DNA of 64,000 bases from Micromonosporaceae bacterium (GCA_020027875.1 JAHRHA010000004.1:120001-184000); one strand, 5' to 3'; positions 39,033 to 49,603 are shown, numbered from the stretch's first letter. A program made the numbers and translations. The notes: generated by a model not told the origin, from the letters alone.

Positions 39033-39458
39033 GTGCGCTCGCTAGATCAGGCCACGCTGCAGGTTGACGTGCTCAAGATGGCCCATCATGGGTCGTCCTA
39101 TCAGGATCCGGAGCTGCTCGACACAATCGACCCGGTCGTCGCCCTGGTCAGCGTCGGCGTCGACAACCCGTACGGGCACCCGAACGCCTCGCTACTGGCT
39201 CGGCTGGCCCGCGACGGAGCTAAGGTGCTCCGCACCGACATCGACAGAGACCTCGCCGTCGTCGTGTCCGAGAGCGGTTTGGGTGTGGTCGTCCGCGGCC
39301 GAGGCCACGACCGTGCGCTGTCTCACGCCGTCGCCAGACTTCAGGCGCCATCGAACCGAGGCGTAACAGCTGGCGATTTGTTCAGCCGAGCCGTGGTGCG
39401 GCGACCTAGCGCCGACGCAGGAGGAACGGGCGGCCGAAAGAACCGGATCCGCCGATGA
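39033..39458 (+). pseudogene. Duplicated comEC 3' fragment
   Basis: From 39069 to 39304 the sequence repeats the end of comEC (98% identical) and stays in frame ([20 protein letters not shown] onward). The preceding residues (RSLDQATLQVD) also look like ComEC although they differ from the intact gene. This suggests the copy came from a related comEC rather than from simple slippage. After 39304 it runs into unrelated sequence to a stop at 39458. No start or membrane part exists, so it is not a working gene. Confidence 0.85.
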
Positions 39459-39538
39459 GCGGATGTCGTGAAAGCAAGCGGCCGGCAGCACTTCCTGGCC
39501 AGCGGGGGTACCGGATCGCTCGTGCCACCCTGCCAGGT

Positions 39539-39942
39539 GTGACCAACGATATCTTCACTGCCGGCCGGGCCTTCCTCGATCGTGAGGGGCGCCTCATCGA
39601 GCGTCGCCTCGCCGCCGTGTTGTTCGACGGCGCCGGTCCCTCCGGCGTGGTCGATGCCGTCCGGGCCTACTGGCCAAGGCGAAGTGGTACCGGGCGGACC
39701 CGGCGGACCCGGCCTACGGGGTGACGCCCCTCCACCTTGCGTCGTCACCCGACAGCCCGTGGCGGCGGCTGTTCGACAACACCACCATCGAGGGCCACCT
39801 CGACCGGCTGGCCCGGGACCAGCAGTCCGACGGCGGCTGGGCCATCACCTGGGAACCGCCGGGGGTCGCCTCCACGCTGGAGTGGCGCGGGATCGAGACC
39901 CTCCGTGCCCTGCGCACCCTCCAGGCCTACGGCCAGCTCTGA
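39539..39942 (+). pseudogene. Squalene-cyclase/prenyltransferase-repeat-like gene with internal deletion
   Basis: GTG at 39539 opens TNDIFTAGRAFLDREGRLIE and continues to VVDAVRAY. At about 39672 the recognisable sequence jumps to another frame and to the C-terminal end of such a protein (AKWYRADPADPAYG, DRLARDQQSDGGWAITWEPP, EWRGIETLRALRTLQAYGQL). The QxxDGGW motif is that of terpene-cyclase-type repeats. The central portion appears deleted and the frames do not match, so it is a remnant. Nothing was recognised in 39943-40239. Confidence 0.6.
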
Positions 39943-40239
39943 ACAAACCCGCCGCCCGTCGACTGAAGTCGGGCCCGCTCATGCCGCTGATCGCGCGCGG
40001 TGGTCCGCGCTCAGAGTGGCTCGCCTGGCGGTTGGTGCGCCCGCCTCAGCCCTCCGCCAGCACTATCCCGTGGCCAAACATCGTGGCGGGTGCGAGCTGA
40101 CCGCCGGGGCTTGTACCAAAGCGCGGCGCAATAGAGCGCAGTCCGCTCCCATATGGGTGACGCCAACCCTTCTTGCATAGTGACGGCGATCTTTCAATGA
40201 CAGTCGGCAACCCCTCGTGGAACATGCGAGTATGGCGGC

Positions 40240-41205
40240 ATGACCCCCTCCGGTGCGCCGCACCTCGTCATCGGAGACGAGGAGCTGTTGGTTGCCCGCG
40301 GTGTGGCGGCGGCGGTCGCGCAGGCACGGACCACCGAACCCGATGCGGTGGTCGAGGAGTTCGCGGCGGCCGAGATGACCGTCGGAGACCTCATGGCGGC
40401 GGTGAGCCCGTCGTTGTTCGGTGGGCGGCGGGTCGTGGTGGTCCGGGACGGGCAGGACGCGAAGAAGGAGCTCGCCGCGGCGCTGCTGTCCTACGCGGCC
40501 TCGCCGGAAGAGGACGTCGTCCTGGTGGTGACCCACGCGGGCGGGGCAAAGGGCAAGGCCCTGGCGGACGGGTTGCGTGATGCCGGATCGACGGTCACCA
40601 ACGCCAGCAAGATCACAAAGGTCCGAGAGCGCATGGACTTCGTCCGTGACGAGTTCCGCAGACTCGGCGGCAAGTGTGGTGAGGACGCGGCAGGAGCGCT
40701 ACTCGCCGCCGTGGGCAACGACCTGCGGGAGCTGGCCGCGGCCTGCTCGCAACTGGTTGCGGACAGTGATGGGCGCATCGATGTGGCGACCGTGGCGCGC
40801 TACTACCGCGGTCGCGCGGAGGTCAGCGGCTTCACCGTCGCCGACGCTGCGATGGTGGGCGACCTGCCGGGAGCGTTGGAGGCTCTGCGATGGGCCTTGC
40901 ACGTGGGCGTCGACCCGGTGCCGATCGCGGACGCGCTCGCCGATGGCGTCCGAACCGTATCGCGCGTGGCCAGCACCGGCCGCGGCAGCGCCTATCAGCT
41001 CGCCAGCACGCTGGGCCTGGCCCCGTGGAAGGTGGAGCGAGCACAGAAGCAGACGCGAGGTTGGTCGCCCGACAGCCTGGCACAGGCGATGAGGGTGGCC
41101 GCCGACTGTAATGCCGCGGTGAAGGGTGGGGAAGAGGACCGGGGTTACGCGCTGGAACGCGCGGTCTTCGCACTGGTGGCAGCGCGTGGATCGGGAGCCG
41201 TATGA
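40240..41205 (+). CDS. holA: DNA polymerase III subunit delta
   Basis: A 321-aa clamp-loader subunit that opens the beta clamp. Visible blocks are HLVIGDEELLVARGVAAAVA, SPSLFGGRRVVVVRDGQDAK, VVLVVTHAGGAKGKALADGL and EKASRD-type C-terminal helices (DNDLRELAAACSQL-like region, YYRGRAEVSGFTVADAAMVG, PWKVERAQKQTRGW). ATG at 40240. It overlaps the next gene by 4 nt (ATGA). In actinobacteria it usually follows comEC closely; here about 2 kb of accessory sequence lies between. Confidence 0.95.
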   Translation: MTPSGAPHLVIGDEELLVARGVAAAVAQARTTEPDAVVEEFAAAEMTVGDLMAAVSPSLFGGRRVVVVRDGQDAKKELAAALLSYAASPEEDVVLVVTHAGGAKGKALADGLRDAGSTVTNASKITKVRERMDFVRDEFRRLGGKCGEDAAGALLAAVGNDLRELAAACSQLVADSDGRIDVATVARYYRGRAEVSGFTVADAAMVGDLPGALEALRWALHVGVDPVPIADALADGVRTVSRVASTGRGSAYQLASTLGLAPWKVERAQKQTRGWSPDSLAQAMRVAADCNAAVKGGEEDRGYALERAVFALVAARGSGAV

Positions 41206-41762
41206 GTCCCCCGCGGCCCCTCTATTTCCGACTGCTCCGGCTGCGGCATCTCAACCTTCGCGCGTCGACCACGTTCGTGCTCTTCGAGGGATCGTTCGGA
41301 TTGGGCGTGCTCCTCGCGTTCGCCGATGTTGTGAGCCCCTGGGGTGTGCTGGCCGTGCCGATGGCCGTGGGGGCAATGGTCAAGCTGAACGACGTCGTTG
41401 CCGGGATACTCATTCGCCCGCTCGCGCTCGCCCAGCTTCGCACCCCGAGGTTGATGGATGGCGGCGCCGTCGGACGTAGCCCGGTGCCGAGGCCCAGCTA
41501 CCCGACCACCGATATCGATCCCGACGATGCCGTGGCCGACCCGGCGGCGACGCCGGACGGCGTCGAGCCGGGGGGCAGCATGGATGGCGTCGCGCGCGGC
41601 ATCGCGGCCGTACCGACTCTGGATCCTGTGAACGGGCGACGGCCATTGCCAGGCATACCGGCACCAGAGCCGTCGCGCCCCGCTAACGCGGACGCTGAAA
41701 GTGCCCGCCCGGACGGCGCCGACCGACGTAGTCGTGGCAATCAGGGCCGCTTCGCGTCTTAA
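41202..41762 (+). CDS. Conserved hypothetical membrane-associated protein
   Basis: A 186-aa protein, coupled to holA by an ATGA overlap. The N-terminal 85 aa contain two hydrophobic segments (TFVLFEGSFGLGVLLAFADV and WGVLAVPMAVGAMVKLNDVV). The rest is Pro/Asp/Ala-rich and probably disordered. No known domain is recognised. Confidence 0.72.
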   Translation: MSPPRPLYFRLLRLRHLNLRASTTFVLFEGSFGLGVLLAFADVVSPWGVLAVPMAVGAMVKLNDVVAGILIRPLALAQLRTPRLMDGGAVGRSPVPRPSYPTTDIDPDDAVADPAATPDGVEPGGSMDGVARGIAAVPTLDPVNGRRPLPGIPAPEPSRPANADAESARPDGADRRSRGNQGRFAS

Positions 41763-41821
41763 CGGCACCCGCCCGCGTCAGCCCTAGCGACAACGCGAGG
41801 ACGGCGACAGATCGACGACAG

Positions 41822-41852
41822 CGACGCCGCCGGCACGTGCCCGGCGGCGTCG
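41822..41852. terminator. Bidirectional terminator between 41202 gene and rpsT
   Basis: CGACGCCGCCGG and CCGGCGGCGTCG form a perfect 12-bp stem with a 7-nt loop, between two convergent genes. AAAAG follows on the plus strand. Confidence 0.8.
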
Positions 41853-41889
41853 AAAAGACACGGAGGCGGGCCGACGGGCCCACCGGGCG

Positions 41890-42156
41890 TCAGGAGGCCA
41901 GCGACGCGAGCCGCTTGGCGATCGCGGACTTGCGGTTCGCGGCCTGGTTCTGGTGGATGACGCCCTTGCTGACAGCCTTGTCGAGCTTGCGCGAGGCGTC
42001 CCGAAGAAGCGCCGTGGCAGCCTCGGAGTCGCCGGTCGCCGCCGTCTCGTTGAACTTGCGAATGGCGGTCTTCAGCGACGACTTGACCGACTTGTTGCGT
42101 AGCCGGCGCTTCTCGTTCTGCCGGTTGCGCTTGATCTGGGACTTGATGTTCGCCAC
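41890..42156 (-). CDS. rpsT: 30S ribosomal protein S20
   Basis: An 88-aa basic protein that binds 16S rRNA. It starts [20 protein letters not shown] and contains [20 protein letters not shown]. The length is normal. Convergent with the preceding gene; the terminator at 41822-41852 serves both. Confidence 0.98.
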   Translation of the reverse strand: MANIKSQIKRNRQNEKRRLRNKSVKSSLKTAIRKFNETAATGDSEAATALLRDASRKLDKAVSKGVIHQNQAANRKSAIAKRLASLAS

Positions 42157-42360
42157 GCGACAGCCTCGTCCTGTGTCTGTAAAGGGTTAGCGGATAACGG
42201 GCGCGGGCAACACTCACCACGCGCGACGAGTCAGAATACCAGCCCGGCCCGACCCGCCCAAACCGGGCGCCACCGATGAGCCGGTAGCAGCGTGGCGCGG
42301 CGACGCGCCGGTCGTCCGTTGGCACCCGGAGTCGACCCCGAGGTGCCACACTTCCGTGCC

Positions 42361-43215
<855 letters not shown>

Positions 43216-43262
43216 CCACATACGCACGCGGCACCGCTGGTGGGCCGCGTGGGACGATAGAG

Positions 43263-43293
43263 CCGGCCGGCCGCAGCTCATGGGGTCGGCCGG
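43263..43293 (+). terminator. Imperfect hairpin after the DUF4240 gene
   Basis: CCGGCCGGCC and GGTCGGCCGG pair over at least 7 bp with an 11-nt loop. It lies 48 nt after the stop codon and before lepA. Confidence 0.45.
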
Positions 43294-43391
43294 TTGACCT
43301 GTTCCCTTTGTTCGCGACTGCGGGGCTCGGTTGGCATGGCAGATCGTTGCTCGCTCCTCGCGCTCACGAACCCCCGATAGCAAGGATCACC

Positions 43392-45275
43392 GTGCCCACG
43401 ACGCTCGAGCCCGGCGCGACCGACCCTGGACGCATCCGCAACTTCTGCATCATCGCTCACATCGACCACGGGAAGTCAACCCTGGCCGACCGGATGCTGC
43501 AGATCACCGGCGTGGTGGACCCCCGTCAGATGCGCGCCCAGTACCTGGACCGCATGGATATTGAGCGCGAGCGCGGTATCACTATCAAGAGTCAGGCGGT
43601 CCGCCTGCCGTGGCGGGTGCGCGAAGGCGACCAGGCAGGCTACGACGCCGTACTCAACATGATCGACACCCCTGGACATGTCGACTTCACCTACGAGGTG
43701 TCCCGCAGCCTCGCCGCCTGCGAGGGGGCTGTTCTCCTCGTCGATGCCGCGCAGGGGATCGAGGCGCAGACCCTGGCCAACCTCTACCTGGCGATGGAGA
43801 ACGACCTCACCGTCATCCCGATCCTGAACAAGATCGACCTGCCCGCGGCCCAGCCGGAGAAGTACGCCGAAGAGCTCGCTCACCTCATCGGCTGCCAACC
43901 AGAGGACTGCCTGCGTGTCTCCGGCAAGACCGGTGAGGGTGTCTCCCACCTGCTCGATGAGATCGTACGACAGCTCCCGGCGCCGATCGGCGAGGCTGAC
44001 CAGCCGGTCCGAGCGATGATCTTCGACTCCATCTACGACGTGTATCGCGGCGTCATCACGTACGTCCGTGTCATCGACGGTCGGATCGAGGCCCGCGACC
44101 GCATCAAGATGATGTCGACCGGGGCAGTCCATGAGTTGCTGGAACTCGGCGTCATCTCACCGGAGCCGAAGAAGGCCGGCGCCATCGGCGTGGGCGAGGT
44201 GGGCTACCTCATGACCGGCGTGAAGGACGTCCGCCAGTCCCGCGTCGGCGACACGGTCACCATCAACTCCAAGCCCGCGAAGACAGCGCTCGGTGGCTAC
44301 AAGGACCCTAAGCCGATGGTCTACTCCGGGCTATACCCCATCGACGGTTCGGACTACCCGAATCTGCGCGATGCGCTGGACAAGCTCAAGCTCAACGATG
44401 CCGCGCTCCACTATGAACCGGAGACATCCGCGGCGCTCGGCTTCGGGTTCCGCTGTGGTTTCCTCGGCCTGCTCCATCTGGAGATCATCCGAGAACGGTT
44501 GGAGCGCGAGTCCGGCCTCGAACTCATCTCCACCGCGCCCAACGTGGTCTACCGCGTCGTGCTCGACGACGGCAGCGAGATAACCGTGACCAACCCGAGC
44601 GAATACCCGACCGGCAAGGTGGCGCACGTCTTCGAGCCGGTCGTACGGGCAACGGTGCTCACGCCCAACGACTACGTCGGCTCGGTGATGGAGCTGTGCC
44701 AGGGCCGCCGGGGCACGCTGCGCGGCATGGACTACCTCTCCGCCGACCGGGTTGAGCTGCGATACACGCTGCCCATGGCCGAGATCATCTATGACTTCTT
44801 CGACCAGCTGAAGAGCAGGACCAAGGGGTACGCGTCGTTGGATTACGAGCCCAGCGGCGAGCAGCAGGCGGAACTGGTGAAGGTGGACATCCTCCTGCAT
44901 GGTGAGGCAGTGGACGCCTTCTCCGCGATCGTCCACAAGGACAAGGCGTACAACTACGGCGTGTCGATCGCCGCCAAGCTGCGTACTCTCATCCCGCGCC
45001 AGCAGTTCGAGGTGCCGATCCAGGCGGCGATCGGCTCCCGCATCATTGCCCGCGAGACCATCCGCGCGATCCGTAAGGACGTCCTCGCCAAGTGCTACGG
45101 GGGTGACATCACCCGAAAGCGCAAGCTGCTCGAGAAGCAGAAGGAAGGCAAGAAGCGCATGAAGATGGTCGGCCGGGTTGAGGTCCCCCAGGAGGCCTTC
45201 ATCGCCGCGCTATCCACATCGGATTCACCGGGAGAGAAAGGATCCGGTGGGAGACCATCCCGTCAGGACAAGTAG
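43392..45275 (+). CDS. lepA: Elongation factor 4 (LepA) GTPase
   Basis: A 627-aa translational GTPase that acts on stalled or mistranslocated ribosomes. G1 is [13 protein letters not shown], switch I has [16 protein letters not shown]3 is DTPGHVDF, and G4 is NKIDLP. The LepA-specific C-terminal domain contains [23 protein letters not shown] at 43392 with AAGGATCACC upstream is chosen; the frame is open to 43308 but without family similarity. Confidence 0.97.
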   Translation: MPTTLEPGATDPGRIRNFCIIAHIDHGKSTLADRMLQITGVVDPRQMRAQYLDRMDIERERGITIKSQAVRLPWRVREGDQAGYDAVLNMIDTPGHVDFTYEVSRSLAACEGAVLLVDAAQGIEAQTLANLYLAMENDLTVIPILNKIDLPAAQPEKYAEELAHLIGCQPEDCLRVSGKTGEGVSHLLDEIVRQLPAPIGEADQPVRAMIFDSIYDVYRGVITYVRVIDGRIEARDRIKMMSTGAVHELLELGVISPEPKKAGAIGVGEVGYLMTGVKDVRQSRVGDTVTINSKPAKTALGGYKDPKPMVYSGLYPIDGSDYPNLRDALDKLKLNDAALHYEPETSAALGFGFRCGFLGLLHLEIIRERLERESGLELISTAPNVVYRVVLDDGSEITVTNPSEYPTGKVAHVFEPVVRATVLTPNDYVGSVMELCQGRRGTLRGMDYLSADRVELRYTLPMAEIIYDFFDQLKSRTKGYASLDYEPSGEQQAELVKVDILLHGEAVDAFSAIVHKDKAYNYGVSIAAKLRTLIPRQQFEVPIQAAIGSRIIARETIRAIRKDVLAKCYGGDITRKRKLLEKQKEGKKRMKMVGRVEVPQEAFIAALSTSDSPGEKGSGGRPSRQDK

Positions 45276-45388
45276 CCATCGACACCTTCGTGACGATGGA
45301 TCGCGCGGTCATTGATGCAAGAGTGTTTAGAATCCAGGTCCGCCGGGAACTAAGCGGTCGTAGGTCACCCGAACCCCGGAGGGAAGAC

Positions 45389-45661
45389 ATGACCGCGGAT
45401 GGCATCATCACCGCAATCATCATTGGCGCGATCATCGGCGCACTCGGACGCCTCGTCCTGCCGGGCAGGCAGAGCATCCCCATTTGGCTTACGGTCCTGG
45501 TTGGCATCGGTGCCGCGCTCCTGGGCACTGTGGTCGCCAACGCCATGGGTGTCAAGACCACTCCCGGCATCGACTGGATCGAGCTCTTTATCCAGATCGT
45601 GCTCGCGGCCGTCGGCGTCGCGATCGTCTCGGGCGTGGGTGGTCGCCGCCGCGTCTCGTAG
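45389..45661 (+). CDS. GlsB/YeaQ/YmgE family stress membrane protein
   Basis: A 90-aa protein with three hydrophobic helices and the family pattern IITAIIIGAIIGALGRLVLP, WLTVLVGIGAALLGTVVANA and PGIDWIELFIQIVLAAVGVA. ATG with GGAGGG 6 nt upstream. These proteins are usually induced by envelope or general stress. A GTTT ... GGGAAC pair upstream (about 45327-45352) could be a stress-sigma promoter but is weak. Convergent with the roadblock gene. Confidence 0.9.
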   Translation: MTADGIITAIIIGAIIGALGRLVLPGRQSIPIWLTVLVGIGAALLGTVVANAMGVKTTPGIDWIELFIQIVLAAVGVAIVSGVGGRRRVS

Positions 45662-45704
45662 CCCGCTGAGAGGAGGCCCCCTGCGTTGGCAGGGTGCCTG
45701 CCTG

Positions 45705-46121
45705 TCAGGCCTGCCGGGCTGCTGGCTCGAGGGCGCCCGCGACGCGTTGGGCGAGCACAGCCGTCTCGTACCCGACCTGACCCAGGTCCGCACCAGGCTG
45801 GGCGAGGACGGCGAGGAAGGCTCGGCCGGCCACGGACATGATGAGCAGCACGCCACCGTCCATGTCGACGACGGTCTGGCGGATCCGCCCCGTCGACATC
45901 ACCTTCGCCGCGCCGATGGTGAGGCTGGCTAACCCACTCGTGATGGCGGCGAGCTGGTCGGCCTTGTCCTTGTCCACCTGGTCCGACGTGGCGATGGCGA
46001 GCCCATCGACGGAGACGGCTAAGGCACAGACAATCGTCGGCACCCGCCGCGCGAATGAGGTAAGCAGCCAGCCGAGGTCGCCGTAGTCGACGGAGCCGAG
46101 GGCGTCGGTCGCGTTGGTCAT
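45705..46121 (-). CDS. Roadblock/LC7 domain protein (CvnB-like)
   Basis: A 138-aa protein of the actinobacterial roadblock family: LLTSFARRVPTIVCALAVSV, DGLAIATS, KADQLAAITSGLASLTIGAA and VLLIMSVAGRAFLAVLAQPG. In conservons this is the second gene after the CvnA kinase and works with a small GTPase. ATG at 46121 with GAGGAA 7 nt upstream. Here it is 28 nt after the kinase, but the DUF742 and GTPase genes that normally follow are missing. Confidence 0.9.
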   Translation of the reverse strand: MTNATDALGSVDYGDLGWLLTSFARRVPTIVCALAVSVDGLAIATSDQVDKDKADQLAAITSGLASLTIGAAKVMSTGRIRQTVVDMDGGVLLIMSVAGRAFLAVLAQPGADLGQVGYETAVLAQRVAGALEPAARQA

Positions 46122-46149
46122 GAGGTGTTCCTCGAGTCGGTTCGGCGGG

Positions 46150-47748
46150 TCAGCCGGGTGGGGGAACGTCGGGGGACGGGGCGGAATCGCCCCGGTTAGC
46201 AGCCGCGATACCACTGGCCAGACTGGACAGTCGCGCTCGGACCACCTCTGGGTCCGGGGTTGCCGGCGATGGTGCGTGCAAGGCTTCCGGTGCTTGTGCG
46301 TCCTCGGCCGGGCGGCGTGGAAGGCCGGCGACCGTGGTTTCTGATCTGAGTTGCTCCTCCGGCAGCGGCAGGCGCGGTGACGGCAGGGTAGCCGGTGCCG
46401 CTACTGGGAGAGAGGTCACGGCGGCTGGCGGGGGGGAATTGTCTACGGCGACGTCTGCAGTGCGCAGCCACCGTCCAGGTTGGAGCCTGTCGACCGAGGT
46501 GATAGGCGCGACGAGCCGATCTGGCACCAGCACCGTGGCTGTGCAACCAGCGGCTGGTGTGCTGTGGAGGCGCACGACGATGCCATGGCGCTGCGCGAGG
46601 CGCGCCACGACCAGCAGACCCATCGTGCCAACCAAGGTGCTGTTGAGCGCCGATGGTCGGGCCAGTCGCTCGTTCGCCTCCGCCAGCCTCGGCCCTGGCA
46701 TGCCGATGCCTGCGTCGGTCACGGTGATGGCCAGACCGTCGTGGTCTCGACGCGCCGCCACGTTCACCTTGGTGCTGGGCGGGGAGTAGCTGGTGGCATT
46801 CTCCAACAGCTCGGCCAGCAGGTGGATGGCGTCTCCGCCGACATGGGCGGCAACCGCAACGGCGGGTGCCTCGCGAATGGCGACTCGTCGATACTCTTCG
46901 ATCTCCTGGGCGGCCGCGCGGATGAGGTCGATTATCGCCACCGGCTGGGTGATCCAGCGGCCGGGCTCGCCCCCCGCTAGCACCAGGAGGTTCTCCTCGT
47001 TGCGGCGCATGCGCGCGGCGAGGTGGTCGAGGGCGAAGAGCCGGGAAAGAGCCTCCGGGTCGGCCTCGTTGCGGCCAAACTCGTCGATGAGGTGGATCTG
47101 CCGTTGGACCAGGGTCTGGCCGCGCCGCGACAAGGCGACGAACATCGCCTGCACCTCCATCCGAAGCAGCGCCTGGTCGGCGGCGAGGCGCAACGCCTGG
47201 CGGTGGACGGCGCCGAAGGCCGCGGCGAGCTCCCCGATCTCATCTGGCCCAGCGTTGAGCATCGATTCGATTCGGTTCGACGAGTCGTTGAGCGCGGTGC
47301 GGACCATGTCGGCGTCCCGCGCGGCGATGACGTTGGAGATCCCTGTCGGCAGCTCGATGCGTGCCGCGGTCAGCGCCGCATATCGGGTGCGTCGCAACCG
47401 CCGGCTGATCCGCGCGGCCATGACGGTGGCTCCGATGAGTGTGGCGGCCACGACGCCGGCGGAGAGCCCGCCGACGAGGTACGTGCGTTCCCGCGACGCG
47501 TTGCCGAGCGCCATGGCCTCGGGATCGAGCGTGGCGGTGAGCTCCTGTTCGAGCGTTATCGCGTCAGCGACCTGGATGACGCCGAGGACAACCACGCCCA
47601 CGGTGGCCAGCATGACCGGGAGCATGATTCGGACGCGGACTGAATGCCACGCCCTCGGCCGGTTACGCGGTGCACCAGCCGGCCGGGCGTCGGAGCGGTT
47701 CTGGCCAGGCCGCGGCGCCGCCGGGTTGTCCCGGACCCTGGCGCCCAT
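46150..47748 (-). CDS. Sensor histidine kinase-like protein (CvnA-like)
   Basis: A 532-aa membrane protein. Two helices near the N-terminus (VMLATVGVVVLGVIQVADAI, VGGLSAGVVAATLIGATVMA) flank a short outer loop. A helical region follows (FVALSRRGQTLVQRQIHLID, LFALDHLAARMRRNEENLLV), then a GHKL ATPase domain (LLAELLENATSYSPP, VTDAGIGMPG) and a Pro-rich tail. This is the CvnA type of actinobacterial conservons, with no canonical phospho-accepting histidine H-box. ATG at 47748 with GAGAGG upstream is preferred to TTG at 47769. Confidence 0.9.
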   Translation of the reverse strand: MGARVRDNPAAPRPGQNRSDARPAGAPRNRPRAWHSVRVRIMLPVMLATVGVVVLGVIQVADAITLEQELTATLDPEAMALGNASRERTYLVGGLSAGVVAATLIGATVMAARISRRLRRTRYAALTAARIELPTGISNVIAARDADMVRTALNDSSNRIESMLNAGPDEIGELAAAFGAVHRQALRLAADQALLRMEVQAMFVALSRRGQTLVQRQIHLIDEFGRNEADPEALSRLFALDHLAARMRRNEENLLVLAGGEPGRWITQPVAIIDLIRAAAQEIEEYRRVAIREAPAVAVAAHVGGDAIHLLAELLENATSYSPPSTKVNVAARRDHDGLAITVTDAGIGMPGPRLAEANERLARPSALNSTLVGTMGLLVVARLAQRHGIVVRLHSTPAAGCTATVLVPDRLVAPITSVDRLQPGRWLRTADVAVDNSPPPAAVTSLPVAAPATLPSPRLPLPEEQLRSETTVAGLPRRPAEDAQAPEALHAPSPATPDPEVVRARLSSLASGIAAANRGDSAPSPDVPPPG

Positions 47749-47861
47749 GCCGCCACCTCTCCGCCGCAATTCGGCCGTGCGTCAGAGACTGGCTCCCTGC
47801 GGGGCTCGATGCAAGACCCGACTGTGGCGTGTTGGGCCATCGCTCGGAAGGGCCGAACGTT

Positions 47862-48716
47862 TCAGGACGGGTAGACCTCTGCCACTACCCGCTCACCGGC
47901 CGCGTTCACGGAATCGACCTGCCGCCAGGCACCACGATCCGCGCTCCACTCCTGGTTGCCGAATCGGACCCGCTCGACGCTCTTCTCGGACGAGTGCGCC
48001 ACCAGCCAATGCGCGTACTGCCAGCCGACACGTAGGTCCGTAGCGGGTACGATCAGCCCGACCACGTCGGCGCTCGGCACCGTGCTGACCTCGCCCCAAT
48101 CGAGGCGAAGTCCTGTCCCGAGCGCCAGGGCCGCGGCTGGGCCGCGTTGCGTGGGCTCCCCTATCCGGGTGCATGTCACCGCGCTGGTCGCCTGCCCGGC
48201 GAGCGCCTCGACGAGCACCGTCGATTCGTCGCTCCACTTCTCGTACGCCTCGGGGTACGCACTGCGTTGTACCCGCTGTGCTGCCTCGGTGACCCGCAGT
48301 TTCTTCCAGTCCTTGACCCGCACCAGCGCGGAATAGAACTTGCCGGCGGAGTACCTCGGGTCCTGGATCTCCTCCGGCGTACCCCAGCCCTGACTGGGAC
48401 GCTGCTGGAACAGTCCGACCGAGTCGCGATCTCCGCCCGTGAGGTTCTCCAGTTCCGACTCCTGCAAGGCGGCGGCCAGAGCCACCACGATAGCCCGGTC
48501 GGGCAGGTCGCGCCGGATCCCGACCGCGGCGATCGTGGCGGCGTTGGCCATCTGGTCGGCGTTGAGTTTGACCGTGCCTGAGGACGTACGCACCTCACAC
48601 CCGCGCCCGAGTGGCGTCGGTAGGTGGTCGCCGAACTGGGTAACCGCGACGTAGATGCCGCCGCCGATGACGACGAGGACAACGACGGTGAGAAACAGCG
48701 CGGTACGCAGGCGCAC
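47862..48716 (-). CDS. Membrane-anchored protein with lysozyme-like domain
   Basis: A 284-aa protein with an N-terminal helix (ALFLTVVVLVVIGGGIYVAV) and an outer domain. The segment IVVALAAALQESELENLTGG followed by DSVGLFQQRPSQGWG, PRYSAGKFYSAL and AYEKW resembles the transglycosylase/lysozyme-like fold with a possible catalytic glutamate in QESELEN. A separate C-terminal domain of about 90 aa is not recognised. GTG at 48716 has a strong GGGAGGAGGGG before it. It probably acts on the cell wall; this is inferred. Confidence 0.78.
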   Translation of the reverse strand: MRLRTALFLTVVVLVVIGGGIYVAVTQFGDHLPTPLGRGCEVRTSSGTVKLNADQMANAATIAAVGIRRDLPDRAIVVALAAALQESELENLTGGDRDSVGLFQQRPSQGWGTPEEIQDPRYSAGKFYSALVRVKDWKKLRVTEAAQRVQRSAYPEAYEKWSDESTVLVEALAGQATSAVTCTRIGEPTQRGPAAALALGTGLRLDWGEVSTVPSADVVGLIVPATDLRVGWQYAHWLVAHSSEKSVERVRFGNQEWSADRGAWRQVDSVNAAGERVVAEVYPS

Positions 48717-48791
48717 GATCCCCTCCTCCCGACCCTTCACCCTACGTGGCGAACGCCACCGCAGCACCTGAGCGACGGCTCAGCGCGGGAC

Positions 48792-49571
48792 TCAGGATCG
48801 GGGCACCCAGGCCGGATCGCGTCTCTCCACGAAGGAGGTGACGCCCTCGCGCCCCTCGGCGGAGGTAAAGAACCCGACCGACACTTCAGTCAGTTCGGTC
48901 AATTCATCCCGAATAGGTCGTGCGGTCGAACGGCGGAGCAGCGTCTTCGTCGCGGCCAAGGCGGCCGGCGCACCGCGCACCAATGACGTCGTGTAGCTGG
49001 CCACCGCCGCATCCAGCTCGGCCGCCGGCACGGCCGCCGTCACCAGGCCCACCTGCGCGGCCCGTGCGCCATCGAAGGTGTCCCCGGTGAGGAAGAGCTC
49101 GGCGGCGGCGCGGGGCACCAGGCGGGGCAGCACCGTGGCCGAGATCACCGCGGGGATGACGCCGAGCCTGACCTCGGTGAAAGCGAACGTCGCCTCGCTG
49201 GCACAGACCGCGATGTCCGCGGCGGCAATCAGCCCGAGTCCACCCGCTCGCGCCGGGCCCCCGACGCGCGCGACCACCGGTTTCGGGCTTTCCCACACGG
49301 CGGCGAGCAGTTCGCCCATCTTCGCCGCCGGCACGGCACCGGTGGCGAAGGCCGCTGCTGTCTCCTTTAGATCAGCCCCGGAACAGAAGACCGGTCCAGT
49401 GTGGGTGAGCACAATCACCCGTACGGTGTCATCCGCAACCGCCGCCGCCAGCCCGGCCACCAGCTCGCCGATCAGGGTCGAGGAGAGCGCGTTGCGGTTG
49501 TGCGGGCTGTCCAGCGTCAGCGTCGCGACGCCAGCGACGACGCCGGTCTGGACCAAAGGACCGTCGGTCAT
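48792..49571 (-). CDS. Enoyl-CoA hydratase/isomerase family protein
   Basis: A 259-aa crotonase-fold enzyme. It has VATLTLDSPHNRNALSSTLI, the oxyanion-hole block GPVFCSGADLKE, and KPVVARVGGPARAGGLGLIA with the second hole region. The catalytic glutamate position lies in FTEVRLGVIP. The C-terminus ends FVERRDPAWV, typical of the family. The substrate is unknown; members of this branch often act in short-chain or branched acyl-CoA metabolism. Divergent from hemW. Confidence 0.9.
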   Translation of the reverse strand: MTDGPLVQTGVVAGVATLTLDSPHNRNALSSTLIGELVAGLAAAVADDTVRVIVLTHTGPVFCSGADLKETAAAFATGAVPAAKMGELLAAVWESPKPVVARVGGPARAGGLGLIAAADIAVCASEATFAFTEVRLGVIPAVISATVLPRLVPRAAAELFLTGDTFDGARAAQVGLVTAAVPAAELDAAVASYTTSLVRGAPAALAATKTLLRRSTARPIRDELTELTEVSVGFFTSAEGREGVTSFVERRDPAWVPRS

Positions 49572-49603
49572 GCCGGAACGCTACGTCATGGCTCGGCGGG
49601 CAA

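Noticed and set aside
39943-40239. Possible small genes between the decayed cyclase-like gene and holA
   Set aside because: Short frames without ribosome sites or recognisable motifs; treated as non-coding remnant sequence.
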